A DNA stretch of 64,000 bases from Gillisella vitis (GTDB taxonomy: Bacteria; Pseudomonadota; Alphaproteobacteria; Rhizobiales; Rhizobiaceae), in contig WPHV01000005.1 in assembly GCA_009744235.1 (NCBI GenBank), positions 1 to 64,000 on the forward strand, read 5' to 3'. The notes under the pieces were generated by a model. The model ran no database searches. It saw only the letters and a list, made by a program, of their open reading frames with translations, and had not been told where the DNA came from. Positions 1 through 8,711 of the stretch are shown here, one piece after another (within the stretch, counting starts at the first letter, position 1; each line of letters opens with the position of its first letter). The position numbers and the translations under genes were made by a program.

Positions 1-1
1 T

Positions 2-106
2 GCCAAGCTCAAGCAGTGGCGGCGTATCGCCACGCGATATGACAAACTCGCCGCCAACTTTCTCGGGTTCATTAAGCTCGCCAGCATAATGCTATGGATC
101 AAATGA
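2..106 (+). pseudogene. 3' end of an IS5-family-like transposase (cut by the window edge)
   Basis: The first 35 codons of this frame, ending at TGA 104-106, read as the C-terminus of a DDE transposase of the IS5 superfamily. The visible pattern LKQWRRIATRYDK, then a hydrophobic tail ending LWIK, is typical of the last helix of IS427/IS1031-type transposases. Only the tail lies in the window, so it cannot be told whether the element is complete. The sequence between the stop and about 123 should hold the right terminal inverted repeat. The element abuts the 3' end of the minus-strand glycosyltransferase gene at a CTAG tetranucleotide (124-127), which resembles an IS5-type YTAR target. Confidence 0.7.
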
Positions 107-124
107 TTAAATTGTCACTACAGC

Positions 125-2038
125 CTAGAACGGCATTGACCGGATCGGCAGGGCCGGCACGTCGATATGGTCAGGCGCCAGCCCAGCCCTGGCCCGCGCC
201 ACCATCATCTCATAGGCGCTTTCCAGATGCCGGGTGAAGCGCTCGGTGTCGAACAAAGGCTCCTTACGGCGGTTCGCTTCGAGCTTTTGTTTCAGGGCGA
301 CGATCTTTTCCGGATGAGCGGCGAACTCTACCGCCCTTTCGACAAACTCTTCACCGTCCCGCGCCACCAGTTCGGGCAGTCCGATGGCCGTAAGCAAGCT
401 CTCGGATACCCGCGAAGCAAAGCTCTGGCCTTTTTTGGTCAGGACCGGCAGGCCTCCCCAGAGCAGATCCGAGGTCGTGGTATGGCCGTTATATGGGAAG
501 GTATCGAGCGCCAGATCGGCAAGGCCCACCCGGCTGAGATGATCGGGATAGTCCGCGCCTTCGGCAAAAACGATACGCTCACGGCCAATGCCGAGGCGGG
601 CGAATTCCTCGGCGAAATTGGCCTGCAATTGCGGCCCGCTGCACAATATCCACAACAGGCTATCCGGCACGGTTTTCATGATGGAGGCCCATAGCGAGAT
701 GCTTTGCGGACTGATCTTGGCGGGAGAATTGAAGGAAGCAAAAACCAAGGCCTCGTCAGGCAGCCCGTGATCGGACCGCTTCATGAGTTTGGCGCGCGGC
801 TTGGTCAGGCTGCAATTACCCTGATAGGTTTCCGGCAGGCGGCAGAGCTTTTCCTCAAACCAGGGCTTGGCATCGTCAGGTGTGACGATGGGGTCGGTAA
901 TGTGATAATCGAGACCGGCACCGCGCACCGAGCCGGGATAGCCGATCCAGGTCGCCTTGACCGGCGCATCCGAAAGAGCAACGGCGGCAAGCCGGTTGCC
1001 CGCCGTGTGTCCCTTCAGGTCGATGAGAATATCGATACCGCGCCGGCTGATGTCCTGGGCGATCCCGTTATGATCCATCTGGCCGACGGCGATAATTTCC
1101 GATTGCAGCACCGGGTCCCAGGTCTTTTGGATCGCCGCCTGACCAGGTGGCGTGTGGCAAAAGAACGTAATGTCGAAACGGCTACGGTCATGCGCCAGAA
1201 AGACATCGTAAAGAAGAAACATGGTGGCGTGGATGGTCAGATCCGAAGAGAGATACCCGATCTTGAGTTTTTCGCCCAAAGGACGAATGGCGCGCCGGGG
1301 CATCGCAGCGCTCACATTACGCTGAAGCAGGTCAGTGCCGCCGCAAGGACCGTTGATCACCGCCTGATCGTCACTCCAGTAGCAGCGCGACAGAGGCTGG
1401 TCGCGATAGAGAATTTCCGCCGTCAACGGATCATCAGGCGTCTTCATCATCTCAAGCCATTGCCTTTCCACCGGAAAGACCAGGCTGGAGCGGCAGAACT
1501 TGAAATAATTCACCGCGATAAAACTGTCCTCGGGGCTTTCCGCATAGCGCTTTTCGATGATCGGCTTCAGTTTTTCCGGTTTGCGGGTCAATTGGTAGTG
1601 GTTGACGATGATCTGCAAATGCCAATTATTGGCCGGATCGAGAAGCGGCACCAGTTCATCCAGTGGCGGATGCATACCTGCCCCCAGCAGCATATTGGCG
1701 AGCTCGCTGACGAAACCCGCATCGTCGGTATTGGCGCGCGCTGCCGCAACAGCGATGCCTTCCAGAAGATCGGCCCGCCGCTCGGCCAGATAGAGCTTGG
1801 CGGCGAATTTCAGGAATTCGGCGCGCTTTTCCGGCAAAGCCGCGGCCGACCGGGCGAAGGCTTGCGCCGCCTCGATTTTCTGGCCGAGCTTCAGATGGAT
1901 ATTAGCGGCGAGCATTTCGGCCTGCCCGGCTTTTCCGGCCCGCGCCAATTGCCTGGCTGCCGCCTGCGCATGGCCCAGAGCCTTATCAAACGCGCCCTGC
2001 CGATAGGCATTAAGCGCCAAATCCATATCTTGAGCCAT
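125..2038 (-). CDS. TPR-SPINDLY (GT41) O-GlcNAc-transferase-like glycosyltransferase, copy A
   Basis: About 637 residues. The N-terminal 200-250 residues are TPR-like helices (start MAQDMDLALNAYRQG). The C-terminal half carries the GT41/OGT signature: GYLSSD followed by an H at the SPINDLY active-site position, DLKGHTAGNRL, TDPIVTPD, FASFNSPAKISPQ with the lysine equivalent to the UDP-binding Lys of human OGT, and PYNGHTTTSDLLWGG for nucleotide binding. It is probably a cytosolic protein O-glycosyltransferase; donor and substrate are unknown. ATG 2038 is preferred over ATG 2059 because AGGTGG lies upstream and the N-terminus then aligns with the two downstream paralogues. The TAG stop lies inside CTAG at the edge of the IS element, so the C-terminus may have been altered slightly. 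It is last of three tandem same-strand paralogues. Confidence 0.9.
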   Translation of the reverse strand: MAQDMDLALNAYRQGAFDKALGHAQAAARQLARAGKAGQAEMLAANIHLKLGQKIEAAQAFARSAAALPEKRAEFLKFAAKLYLAERRADLLEGIAVAAARANTDDAGFVSELANMLLGAGMHPPLDELVPLLDPANNWHLQIIVNHYQLTRKPEKLKPIIEKRYAESPEDSFIAVNYFKFCRSSLVFPVERQWLEMMKTPDDPLTAEILYRDQPLSRCYWSDDQAVINGPCGGTDLLQRNVSAAMPRRAIRPLGEKLKIGYLSSDLTIHATMFLLYDVFLAHDRSRFDITFFCHTPPGQAAIQKTWDPVLQSEIIAVGQMDHNGIAQDISRRGIDILIDLKGHTAGNRLAAVALSDAPVKATWIGYPGSVRGAGLDYHITDPIVTPDDAKPWFEEKLCRLPETYQGNCSLTKPRAKLMKRSDHGLPDEALVFASFNSPAKISPQSISLWASIMKTVPDSLLWILCSGPQLQANFAEEFARLGIGRERIVFAEGADYPDHLSRVGLADLALDTFPYNGHTTTSDLLWGGLPVLTKKGQSFASRVSESLLTAIGLPELVARDGEEFVERAVEFAAHPEKIVALKQKLEANRRKEPLFDTERFTRHLESAYEMMVARARAGLAPDHIDVPALPIRSMPF

Positions 2039-2153
2039 GATCCGCCAAGCCACCTGCATGTTAAATCCATGCGACGGCAGAAAAATGCCGTAGCGTCATG
2101 TCGGATAGAGGAAAACCATTGCCCGAGGCTTGCCCGCACACAGCGTTAAACAA

Positions 2154-4052
2154 TTACCCCGGTAAGACCGGAACGTCGATCCGGGCGGGCGCAAGGCCAG
2201 CACGGGCGCGCTCCGCCATCATCTCATAGGCTCGCTCCAGATGCCGGGTGAAGCGAAGCGTATCAAACAGCGGCGCGGCATGGCGGTTGGCGGCAAGGTG
2301 GTTTTTCAGCGCCGCGATCTTGTCCGGTTGCCGGGCCAGCTCTGCGGCCAGACTGACGAAAGCCTCCTCATCATCAGCCACCAGTTGCTCGAGGCCGACA
2401 GCCTTTAACAAGCTTTCCGATACGCGAGCGGCAAAGCAGTGACCCCGCTTGGTCAAGACCGGTAATCCGCTCCAGAGCATGTCCGACGTTGTGGTGTGAC
2501 CGTTATAGGGAAAGGTATCGAGCGCCAGATCGGCCAGTGGCAGCCGGTGGACGTGGTCGCCATAATCCTGCTTGCCGGCAAACAGGATGCGGGCCGGATC
2601 GATGCCCTCAGCCGCAAACGCCGCTTCCAGGTTGGTTCTCGCAAAGGCATCCGGGCATAACATCCACAACAGGCTGTCGGGGGCTGACCGCAACACCCTG
2701 GCCCACAAGGCCAACGTCTGCGGCGTGATCTTTTGGACGCCGTTGAAAGAGGCAAAAACGAAAGCCCGCTCCGGCAACCCGTGATCAGCACGCCGTGTCG
2801 GCTTCGGCTGCGGACGGCTGGCTGCGCTGTTGGCCTGATAGCACTCCGGCAGGCGGCAGAATTTTTCCTGGTAAAAAGCCTCGGCACTATCAGGCGTCAC
2901 CACCGGATCGGTGATGGCATAATCCAGATCGACGCCGGACACCGGGCCGGGAAAGCCGAGATAGGTTGCTTTAACTGGCGCCGACGACAGATTGACGATG
3001 CCGAGCCTGGCACCCGGCGTATGGCCTTTCAGATCGACCAGAATATCGACCTGTTGACGGTCGATTTCGCCAGCCGCCGCCTCGTCGGAAAGATCGCGCA
3101 GGCTGACAAGTTCGCGGCGCAGCTGCTCCGGCATCGCCTGCTGATCGGCGCTGTAGGTCTTTGCAGTATAGCAGAACAGCGTGATCCTGAACCGGATGCG
3201 ATCATGGGCCAGCAGGCTGTCGAGAAACAGCGTCATGGTTGCATGGGCGTGAAAATCGCTGGAGAGATAGCCGATATGCAGGGGTTGTTCAGCCATTCCG
3301 ATTTTCCGCCGCGGCTGGCGGGCGGCAAAGCTTTTCGCCAGCGCCAGATGCTCGCGCACGGGCTTGGCCTGCACACTCTGGTCTTCGCACCAGAGCACAC
3401 GGGACAGCGCCTGCTCGACCTGCAAGATAGCGCGCGCGTAAGGCTCGTCCGGGGCTGCCATCAACGCCTGATGACGGGCAATGGTGGCGAGATCGACCAG
3501 ATCATGGGCGCTGGCAAAGCGCAGGCCTTCGATGGCCACATCGTCAGGCACGGTTTCGCGGGCCTCGTCCAGCAGCGCTTTCAGCTCCGGCAATTGCCAA
3601 TTGGCGCGGTAGAAACTGGCGGCAAAAAACATCGCCGGGCCGCTCGCCCGGTCGAGAAAAGGGATCAGTTGCGTCACCGCCTGGCGGGCAGCATTGTCCC
3701 AGGGGGCCAGCAGGGTCTGCGCCATGACCAGCACGAAGGCCGGATCGGCGCGGTTGAGAAGGCCCGCCTCCAACCCGATCCGGCGGACATCATCCGCCTG
3801 TCCGGCCTGGAGAAACAGCGTCGCCGCCAGCTTCAAAAAGGCAGGGGCCTCAGCGCGATTGGCCTGTGCCGCCTGGACAAAAGCGGTGGCGGCAGCTGGC
3901 TTATCGCCGCGCTTCAGCAGAATATTGCCGACCAGGGCCTGCGCCATCGCATGGTTGGGCGCTTTTTTGGCAATCACACAACGCGCCGCACCCAGCGCCG
4001 CGTCGAAATCCCCGGCCTGATAAGCCTTTACCGCCGTATCAAACGTGGCCAT
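2154..4052 (-). CDS. TPR-SPINDLY (GT41) O-GlcNAc-transferase-like glycosyltransferase, copy B
   Basis: About 632 residues and a clear paralogue of its two neighbours: TPR-type helices in the first 250 residues, then the GT41 core with GYLSSDFHAHATM, DLKGHTPGARL, TDPVVTPD, FASFNGVQKITPQ (conserved lysine) and PYNGHTTTSDMLWSG. The motifs needed for UDP-sugar binding are intact, so it is predicted to be active. Start ATG 4052 has an AAGAGG ribosome-binding site six bases upstream and lies 14 bp inside the end of the preceding paralogue, which suggests translational coupling. An upstream extension to 4109 is possible but lacks this support. Family knowledge: such bacterial enzymes modify Ser/Thr of proteins, flagellins being the best-known rhizobial or caulobacterial targets. 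The actual target here is not shown by the sequence. Confidence 0.9.
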   Translation of the reverse strand: MATFDTAVKAYQAGDFDAALGAARCVIAKKAPNHAMAQALVGNILLKRGDKPAAATAFVQAAQANRAEAPAFLKLAATLFLQAGQADDVRRIGLEAGLLNRADPAFVLVMAQTLLAPWDNAARQAVTQLIPFLDRASGPAMFFAASFYRANWQLPELKALLDEARETVPDDVAIEGLRFASAHDLVDLATIARHQALMAAPDEPYARAILQVEQALSRVLWCEDQSVQAKPVREHLALAKSFAARQPRRKIGMAEQPLHIGYLSSDFHAHATMTLFLDSLLAHDRIRFRITLFCYTAKTYSADQQAMPEQLRRELVSLRDLSDEAAAGEIDRQQVDILVDLKGHTPGARLGIVNLSSAPVKATYLGFPGPVSGVDLDYAITDPVVTPDSAEAFYQEKFCRLPECYQANSAASRPQPKPTRRADHGLPERAFVFASFNGVQKITPQTLALWARVLRSAPDSLLWMLCPDAFARTNLEAAFAAEGIDPARILFAGKQDYGDHVHRLPLADLALDTFPYNGHTTTSDMLWSGLPVLTKRGHCFAARVSESLLKAVGLEQLVADDEEAFVSLAAELARQPDKIAALKNHLAANRHAAPLFDTLRFTRHLERAYEMMAERARAGLAPARIDVPVLPG

Positions 4053-5976
4053 GGTCTGCCTCTTGCGGCGTGAAAAACGGCTCGTTGCGGGCAGGCAAGG
4101 CCGGAACATCGATATGATCGGGTTGAAGACCCGCCCGCGCCCGCTCCACCATCATCTCATAGCCGCGCTCCAGATGGCGGGTGAAGCGCTCGGCATCAAA
4201 CAGCGGCGCGGTTAAAATCTGGGTGCTCAGACGCATCCGAAGCGCTTCCAGCCGGTCTGGATGCTCGGCGAAATCGGCAGCGCGGGCGACAAAATCATCC
4301 GCATCCTGCGCCACCAGTTCCGGCAAGCCCACGGCCTTCAGCAGGCTTTCGGAGACCCGGCCCGCGAATGCCTTACCCTTCTTCGTCAGGACAGGAACCC
4401 CCGCCCACAGCGCATCGGATGTGGTGGTGTGGCCGTTGTAGATAAAGGTGTCGAGCACCAGATCGGTTGCCGACATCCGAGCCAAAAACTCCGCACCTGG
4501 ACAATTCTCGAAGAAGATCAATCGCCCGGCATCGATGCCCTGTTGGGCGAAGGCGACGCGCAGATTGCCGGCAACAACCGGCCGCGCGCAGCTTACCGCG
4601 AGCATCGCCTCTGGCACGCGCTCCAGCACCTGCGACCAGAGACGGATTGCTTGACGGTCGATTTTCTGCGACGCATTGAAGGAGCCGAAAACGAACCGGC
4701 CCTGTGGCAACCCAACCGACTCGCGGCTTGCCCTCTTTTGCCAAGTCCGGCGAGACATGCTGTTGGCCATATAGGTTTCCGGCAAGCGGCAGAGCTTTTC
4801 CTGATAATAAGGCTTGCTGCTATCGGGGGTGACGATCGAATCGGTGATTGCATAGTCTAGATCGACCCCCACCACCGCGGCGGGAAATCCCAGATAGGTG
4901 ACTTTGATCGGCGCATCGCAAAGGTCAACGACATCGAGCCTTGCCTGCGCCGTATGCCCATTCAGATCCACCAATATATCCACCTCATTCTGGCGGATCC
5001 ACTGGATAATGGCCTCGCTGGACATGTCGCGAACCCGGACGACTTCGCTACGCACTTGGTCCGGCCACGTCGATTGATAGACCTCAGAACCGGCAGGAGA
5101 GTTACACAGCAGGATAATCTCGAATCGCGAACGGTCATGCCACAACAGCGTGTCCTGAAACAACGTCATGATCGCATGAACACGAAAATCGCTGGACAAA
5201 TAGGCGATACGAATCCGGCCCTGTGGGCGGATCGCCCGGCGCGATAGAGGTTCTGCCACTTGCGCGCGGTGACGCATGACTTCAAGCGCTCCGAAAAACG
5301 GCTTTGCTGCCTCGCCCTCGTCATCGGTGCGCACGATCCTCGCCCAGCCCAACTCGAAAGCTGCCAGACGCTCCCCGAAACCCGGCTCCTGCAATCGTGT
5401 CGCGAAATGATCCGTCACAGCGAAATCGCAACGCTCCTGGGCGCGCAGAAACAGAGCAGAGAGCAGGAAAGCATTATTGGGGTAGCGCGCGGCATTGGCC
5501 AGCAGAACGGGATATAACCCGTCTCTGTCCGTCGATGTGGCAAGGAAAGCAATGAGAAGATTGAGATGTGGACGCTTTTCGCAATCCAGGCCGCCGATGA
5601 TCGGATGGGCCTCGCCGAGCCGCCCAAGCGTGGACAAGGCGGTCACGACCTTGAACACCGCCGTCTGATGATCGGCAAGCCGTTTTGCAACGAGATCGAC
5701 AAGCCCGGCCAGCGCCTCGAACTGGCTCTGCGAAAATAGCAGATCGATGGCGAGCACCAGACAGTCACTCGCCTTGGCCGATGCGCTGTGCGCCACGCTC
5801 ACAAACGCCTTGGCCGCCCCGGCTCTGTCCCCCACCTTCAGCCGGATGCCGCCGGTGAGGAAATCCAGATCGGCTATCCGGTCCGGGTCCGTTTCCTGCG
5901 TCGCATCGGCCAGCGCCAGCGCCTCGGCCAGATCGCCGCTTTGATAGGCCGAAAGTACCAGTTCAAGGGTAGCCAC
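4039..5976 (-). CDS. TPR-SPINDLY (GT41) O-GlcNAc-transferase-like glycosyltransferase, copy C
   Basis: About 645 residues, first of the three tandem GT41 genes. TPR-like N-terminus followed by GYLSSD-type AYLSSDFRVHAIM, DLNGHTAQARL, TDSIVTPD, FGSFNASQKIDRQ (conserved lysine) and IYNGHTTTSDALWAG. The chosen start is GTG 5976: it has GGAG eight bases upstream, and VATLELVLSAYQSGD then aligns residue for residue with the MATF start of copy B. ATG 5991, five codons upstream, is the alternative. This copy is the most diverged in its TPR half and carries a longer C-terminal tail that overlaps copy B by 14 bp. Copies C and B are coupled, and A follows after a 115-bp gap. Substrate unknown. Confidence 0.9.
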   Translation of the reverse strand: MATLELVLSAYQSGDLAEALALADATQETDPDRIADLDFLTGGIRLKVGDRAGAAKAFVSVAHSASAKASDCLVLAIDLLFSQSQFEALAGLVDLVAKRLADHQTAVFKVVTALSTLGRLGEAHPIIGGLDCEKRPHLNLLIAFLATSTDRDGLYPVLLANAARYPNNAFLLSALFLRAQERCDFAVTDHFATRLQEPGFGERLAAFELGWARIVRTDDEGEAAKPFFGALEVMRHRAQVAEPLSRRAIRPQGRIRIAYLSSDFRVHAIMTLFQDTLLWHDRSRFEIILLCNSPAGSEVYQSTWPDQVRSEVVRVRDMSSEAIIQWIRQNEVDILVDLNGHTAQARLDVVDLCDAPIKVTYLGFPAAVVGVDLDYAITDSIVTPDSSKPYYQEKLCRLPETYMANSMSRRTWQKRASRESVGLPQGRFVFGSFNASQKIDRQAIRLWSQVLERVPEAMLAVSCARPVVAGNLRVAFAQQGIDAGRLIFFENCPGAEFLARMSATDLVLDTFIYNGHTTTSDALWAGVPVLTKKGKAFAGRVSESLLKAVGLPELVAQDADDFVARAADFAEHPDRLEALRMRLSTQILTAPLFDAERFTRHLERGYEMMVERARAGLQPDHIDVPALPARNEPFFTPQEADHGHV

Positions 5977-6147
5977 GCGATGCTCCAACATTAAACACCC
6001 ATGCCACCAGAATTATCGAATTCACAAGGCAACACCGGGTTCCAACGCCGGATACAGAAAGCCCGGCACCGTCATCCATAAAAACAAGAGTTTGCGCGGG
6101 GCTGGAGCCGCCTTCACCTGCAAGCAAACATCCATAAGCCAGACAGC

Positions 6148-6174
6148 AAAAAGGGCCGCTTTCGCGACCCTTTC
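6148..6174 (-). terminator. Rho-independent terminator between the micro-peptide and the GT41 genes
   Basis: Read on the minus strand, a ten-base-pair stem (AAAGGGTCGC / GCGGCCCTTT, one G-U pair) closes a GAAA tetraloop and is followed by a T run. It lies after the 24-codon peptide gene and before the first glycosyltransferase, so the peptide mRNA should mostly end here and the enzymes would depend on readthrough or another promoter. Confidence 0.8.
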
Positions 6175-6227
6175 CTCCTGGCCTTGCGGCCATGAATTTT
6201 GTATGAGTTTGGCCTGACTGAAGACCC

Positions 6228-6245
6228 GGCGGCACAGCTGCCGCC
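6228..6245 (-). other. Short GC-rich hairpin downstream of the micro-peptide stop
   Basis: GGCGGCA-CAGC-TGCCGCC forms a perfect seven-base-pair stem with a four-base loop, 15 bases after the stop of the 24-codon peptide gene. No T-tract follows, so it is not a classical terminator. It could protect the 3' end of a short peptide mRNA or be part of a small structured RNA. Confidence 0.5.
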
Positions 6246-6259
6246 GAAGGAAGATGGGA

Positions 6260-6334
6260 TCAGATCGAGGGCTGCCCCTTTCCGACCATCACCTTCCCAA
6301 AGCCTTTAACGCAGACCGAAATCTCATTAGACAT
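6260..6334 (-). CDS. 24-residue micro-peptide upstream of the glycosyltransferase cluster
   Basis: The frame starts at ATG 6334 and ends at TGA 6260-6262. It encodes 24 residues beginning MSNEISVCVKGFG and ending GKGQPSI, with one cysteine (residue 8), serines at 2, 6 and 23, and four glycines. The evidence that it is translated is a strong ribosome-binding site, GGAAGGTGA, just upstream of the ATG, together with a candidate promoter and a terminator that fit a very short transcript. I do not recognise a family. Its position next to three protein glycosyltransferases makes a modified-peptide precursor conceivable, but a small RNA or an unrelated peptide is equally possible. It is not membrane-like. 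Confidence 0.55.
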   Translation of the reverse strand: MSNEISVCVKGFGKVMVGKGQPSI

Positions 6335-6371
6335 TGGATCACCTTCCTTTCTTTCTGTTGACGTTGATAAG

Positions 6372-6401
6372 AAGGTAGGCCCGATTTTGCGGAATTTCAA
6401 G
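6372..6401 (-). promoter_or_regulatory. Candidate sigma-70 promoter of the micro-peptide gene
   Basis: On the minus strand CTTGAA (6396-6401) and TACCTT (6372-6377) are separated by 18 bases, resembling the alphaproteobacterial CTTGAC-N17-18-TATA type. Transcription would start about 30 bases before the peptide ATG, between it and the end of the chemoreceptor gene. Confidence 0.45.
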
Positions 6402-6467
6402 CGCCGTCTTCCAAAAGGTAGAAATGGAACAAAGGCCCAACAGGCGGAGCCAGCGTTACGATGCGCC

Positions 6468-8453
6468 TCAGAACTCCTCCCAATCCTTTTCCATCGCCAG
6501 CGCTGCATTGCCCTGGCTGGCGGACATGGGCCTCCGCCTCGTGCGGGCAGAGGTCAGAGCCGACCGGGATGAGGCCGAGACCTGAGCACCGGTGTTTACC
6601 TTGAAACGCGCCACCAGCGTGGAGAGATTGCTCGCCTCGTCGGCCAGCTTGTTGGTCGCGGCGGTCGATTCCTCGACCATGGCCGCGTTCTGTTGTGTCG
6701 TCTGATCCATCTGGTTAATGGCGGTATTGACCTCGCCCAGACCGGTCGATTGCTCCCTGGCGGCCTGCGCGATGGAATGGACATGTTCGTTGATCTTCAC
6801 GACATGGCTGCCGATAGTGCCCAGAACGTCGCCCGTCTCCGTCACCAGGGCCACGCCGCCGGCCACCTCGTTGCGGGAACGGGTGATGAGCGTCTTGATG
6901 TCCTTGGCGGCGCCTGCCGAGCGTTGCGCCAGTTCGCGCACTTCCTGGGCGACCACGGCAAAGCCCTTGCCAGCCTCGCCGGCACGGGCCGCTTCCACAC
7001 CGGCATTCAGCGCCAGAAGATTGGTCTGGAAAGCGATTTCGTCGATGACATTGATGATGGTGCCGATCTCGTTGGATGCCTGCTCTATGCGCTCCATGGC
7101 GGCAACCGTGTTTCTGACCACCTCGCGGGACTGTTCGGTACTTTGACGCGCCTGGGCAACCATCTCGGCGGCCTCAGCCGAACGGTCCGTGGAACTCTTG
7201 ACGGCGGAGGTGATCTCCTCGAGCGCCGCCGCAGTTTCCTCCAGAGAGGCCGCCTGCTGCTCCGAACGCTTGGACAGATCGGAAGAGGCATGACGTAACT
7301 CGCCCGCGCCGCTATTGATCATGTCGATAGCGCCACGGACTTCCGTCATCACCAGTCGCAGGTTCTCCATGGTCGCGTTCATGTTTTTCTGCAAATTGAG
7401 GAACACGCCTTTGAACTCACCGCGCATGGCTTCGGTCAGGTCGCCTTCGGCCAGAGCCGCGACCACGCGATTGGTTTCAGCCACGCCCAGATCGACAGAG
7501 GTCACCAACTGGTTGACGCTGGCAGCGAAGCGATTCAGATCCTCGTTGTCATAGTGCTTCTGAATGCGAGCGGAAAAATCGCCCGCAACAGCCGACGATA
7601 CGACGTGGGAAATATTGCTCTGTAAGTCCGCATTCTGAGCCTGAAGGGCGACTTCCTGCGCATTGAGATCACGGACCTTTTCTGCATTCTGCTTGAACAC
7701 CAGCACGGCGCGGGCCATGTCGCCGATCTCATCCTTGTTTTCGGCATAGGGAATGGTTTTGGACAGATCGCCCTTGGCCAGGTCTGCCATGCAATCGGTG
7801 ATACGCTCGATGGGCGTCGCAATCGCCCGGCGTCCGAAGAGCGCCGAGCCGATCATCAGCATCACCAGCAAAACCGAGAGGCAGAGAGTGATCACTGAGG
7901 CGGTATTTTGCAGATGAAGGCGCTCTTCGTTGGTCTCCTCGACCTGCTGCTTGACAGCAATCACCGTCTCATCGACAAGGGCGGCCAGTTCGTCATTCAT
8001 TTTTTTCAGAGGCGGCAGGCTGGCGGAGACATCTGCCGAAGAACGACCGATGACGGTTACCAATTGGGTGATGGCCGCGCTGTAATTGGTCAGCAGTTCG
8101 CCAATGCGGCGTGCACGCTCCTGATTGGCGGGCAATCGCATGTCGGCTCTGGCGATGTTTAGATATTTCTCGGCGGAACTGCGTCGTTGCTGGAAATACT
8201 CGACTGCGGCTTGTTGCTGCTGCTGGGACGTTGCCAGGCGCAGTTCGCCCACACCGATATCCATGCCGCGCAGGGACGCTTTCATATCAATGATATTACG
8301 GGCGATCCCGGCCTGTACCTGGCCCTGGGTGACAGCCCTGTCAACCGCTTGCGACAAAAGCCATCCAGCAACCGAAATGATAATGACAAGGACAATGCCC
8401 GCGCCGGACATGACCGAGAGTTTACTACCGATACGTGTGACACCAAATGCCAT
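6468..8453 (-). CDS. Methyl-accepting chemotaxis protein
   Basis: About 661 residues. Transmembrane segment 1 is near residues 15-36 ([15 protein letters not shown]). A helical periplasmic sensor region of roughly 150 residues follows, then transmembrane segment 2 ([19 protein letters not shown]), a HAMP domain with a second HAMP-like stretch, and the MA signalling hairpin with the invariant tip [20 protein letters not shown]. It ends DWEEF, matching the CheR/CheB-docking pentapeptide found on rhizobial receptors. ATG 8453 has AAGG nine bases upstream; a TTG at 8471 would add six residues and is less likely. The ligand cannot be inferred. It is monocistronic. Confidence 0.93.
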   Translation of the reverse strand: MAFGVTRIGSKLSVMSGAGIVLVIIISVAGWLLSQAVDRAVTQGQVQAGIARNIIDMKASLRGMDIGVGELRLATSQQQQQAAVEYFQQRRSSAEKYLNIARADMRLPANQERARRIGELLTNYSAAITQLVTVIGRSSADVSASLPPLKKMNDELAALVDETVIAVKQQVEETNEERLHLQNTASVITLCLSVLLVMLMIGSALFGRRAIATPIERITDCMADLAKGDLSKTIPYAENKDEIGDMARAVLVFKQNAEKVRDLNAQEVALQAQNADLQSNISHVVSSAVAGDFSARIQKHYDNEDLNRFAASVNQLVTSVDLGVAETNRVVAALAEGDLTEAMRGEFKGVFLNLQKNMNATMENLRLVMTEVRGAIDMINSGAGELRHASSDLSKRSEQQAASLEETAAALEEITSAVKSSTDRSAEAAEMVAQARQSTEQSREVVRNTVAAMERIEQASNEIGTIINVIDEIAFQTNLLALNAGVEAARAGEAGKGFAVVAQEVRELAQRSAGAAKDIKTLITRSRNEVAGGVALVTETGDVLGTIGSHVVKINEHVHSIAQAAREQSTGLGEVNTAINQMDQTTQQNAAMVEESTAATNKLADEASNLSTLVARFKVNTGAQVSASSRSALTSARTRRRPMSASQGNAALAMEKDWEEF

Positions 8454-8711
8454 GAAGATTGACCTTGCCAAACAAAAGAGCTGTCATGCTTTCTTCAAGG
8501 CGGATTGGGCAAATCATTTGCTGGAATGGAAAACCGCATTAGCAAAGCCAGACCACTGTGTACGAATAGATTTAATAAGCACTTAAAAAACAATCATATG
8601 CGGCACTATTGCGAATGTTTTATGACAACCTCATCCGAATGACTCGCCCCCCAAACGACAAGCTAAAGAGGCAATTTTAACCACCTGCTCGGACGTGACC
8701 GGAAACATCTT

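Noticed and set aside
704..2149. A 481-codon plus-strand open frame across GT41 copy A, and similar long antisense frames at 2733-4073, 34181-35653 and 49561-51009
   Set aside because: They lie wholly antisense to well-supported genes, lack domains and have composition explained by the opposite strand's codon bias in high-GC DNA.
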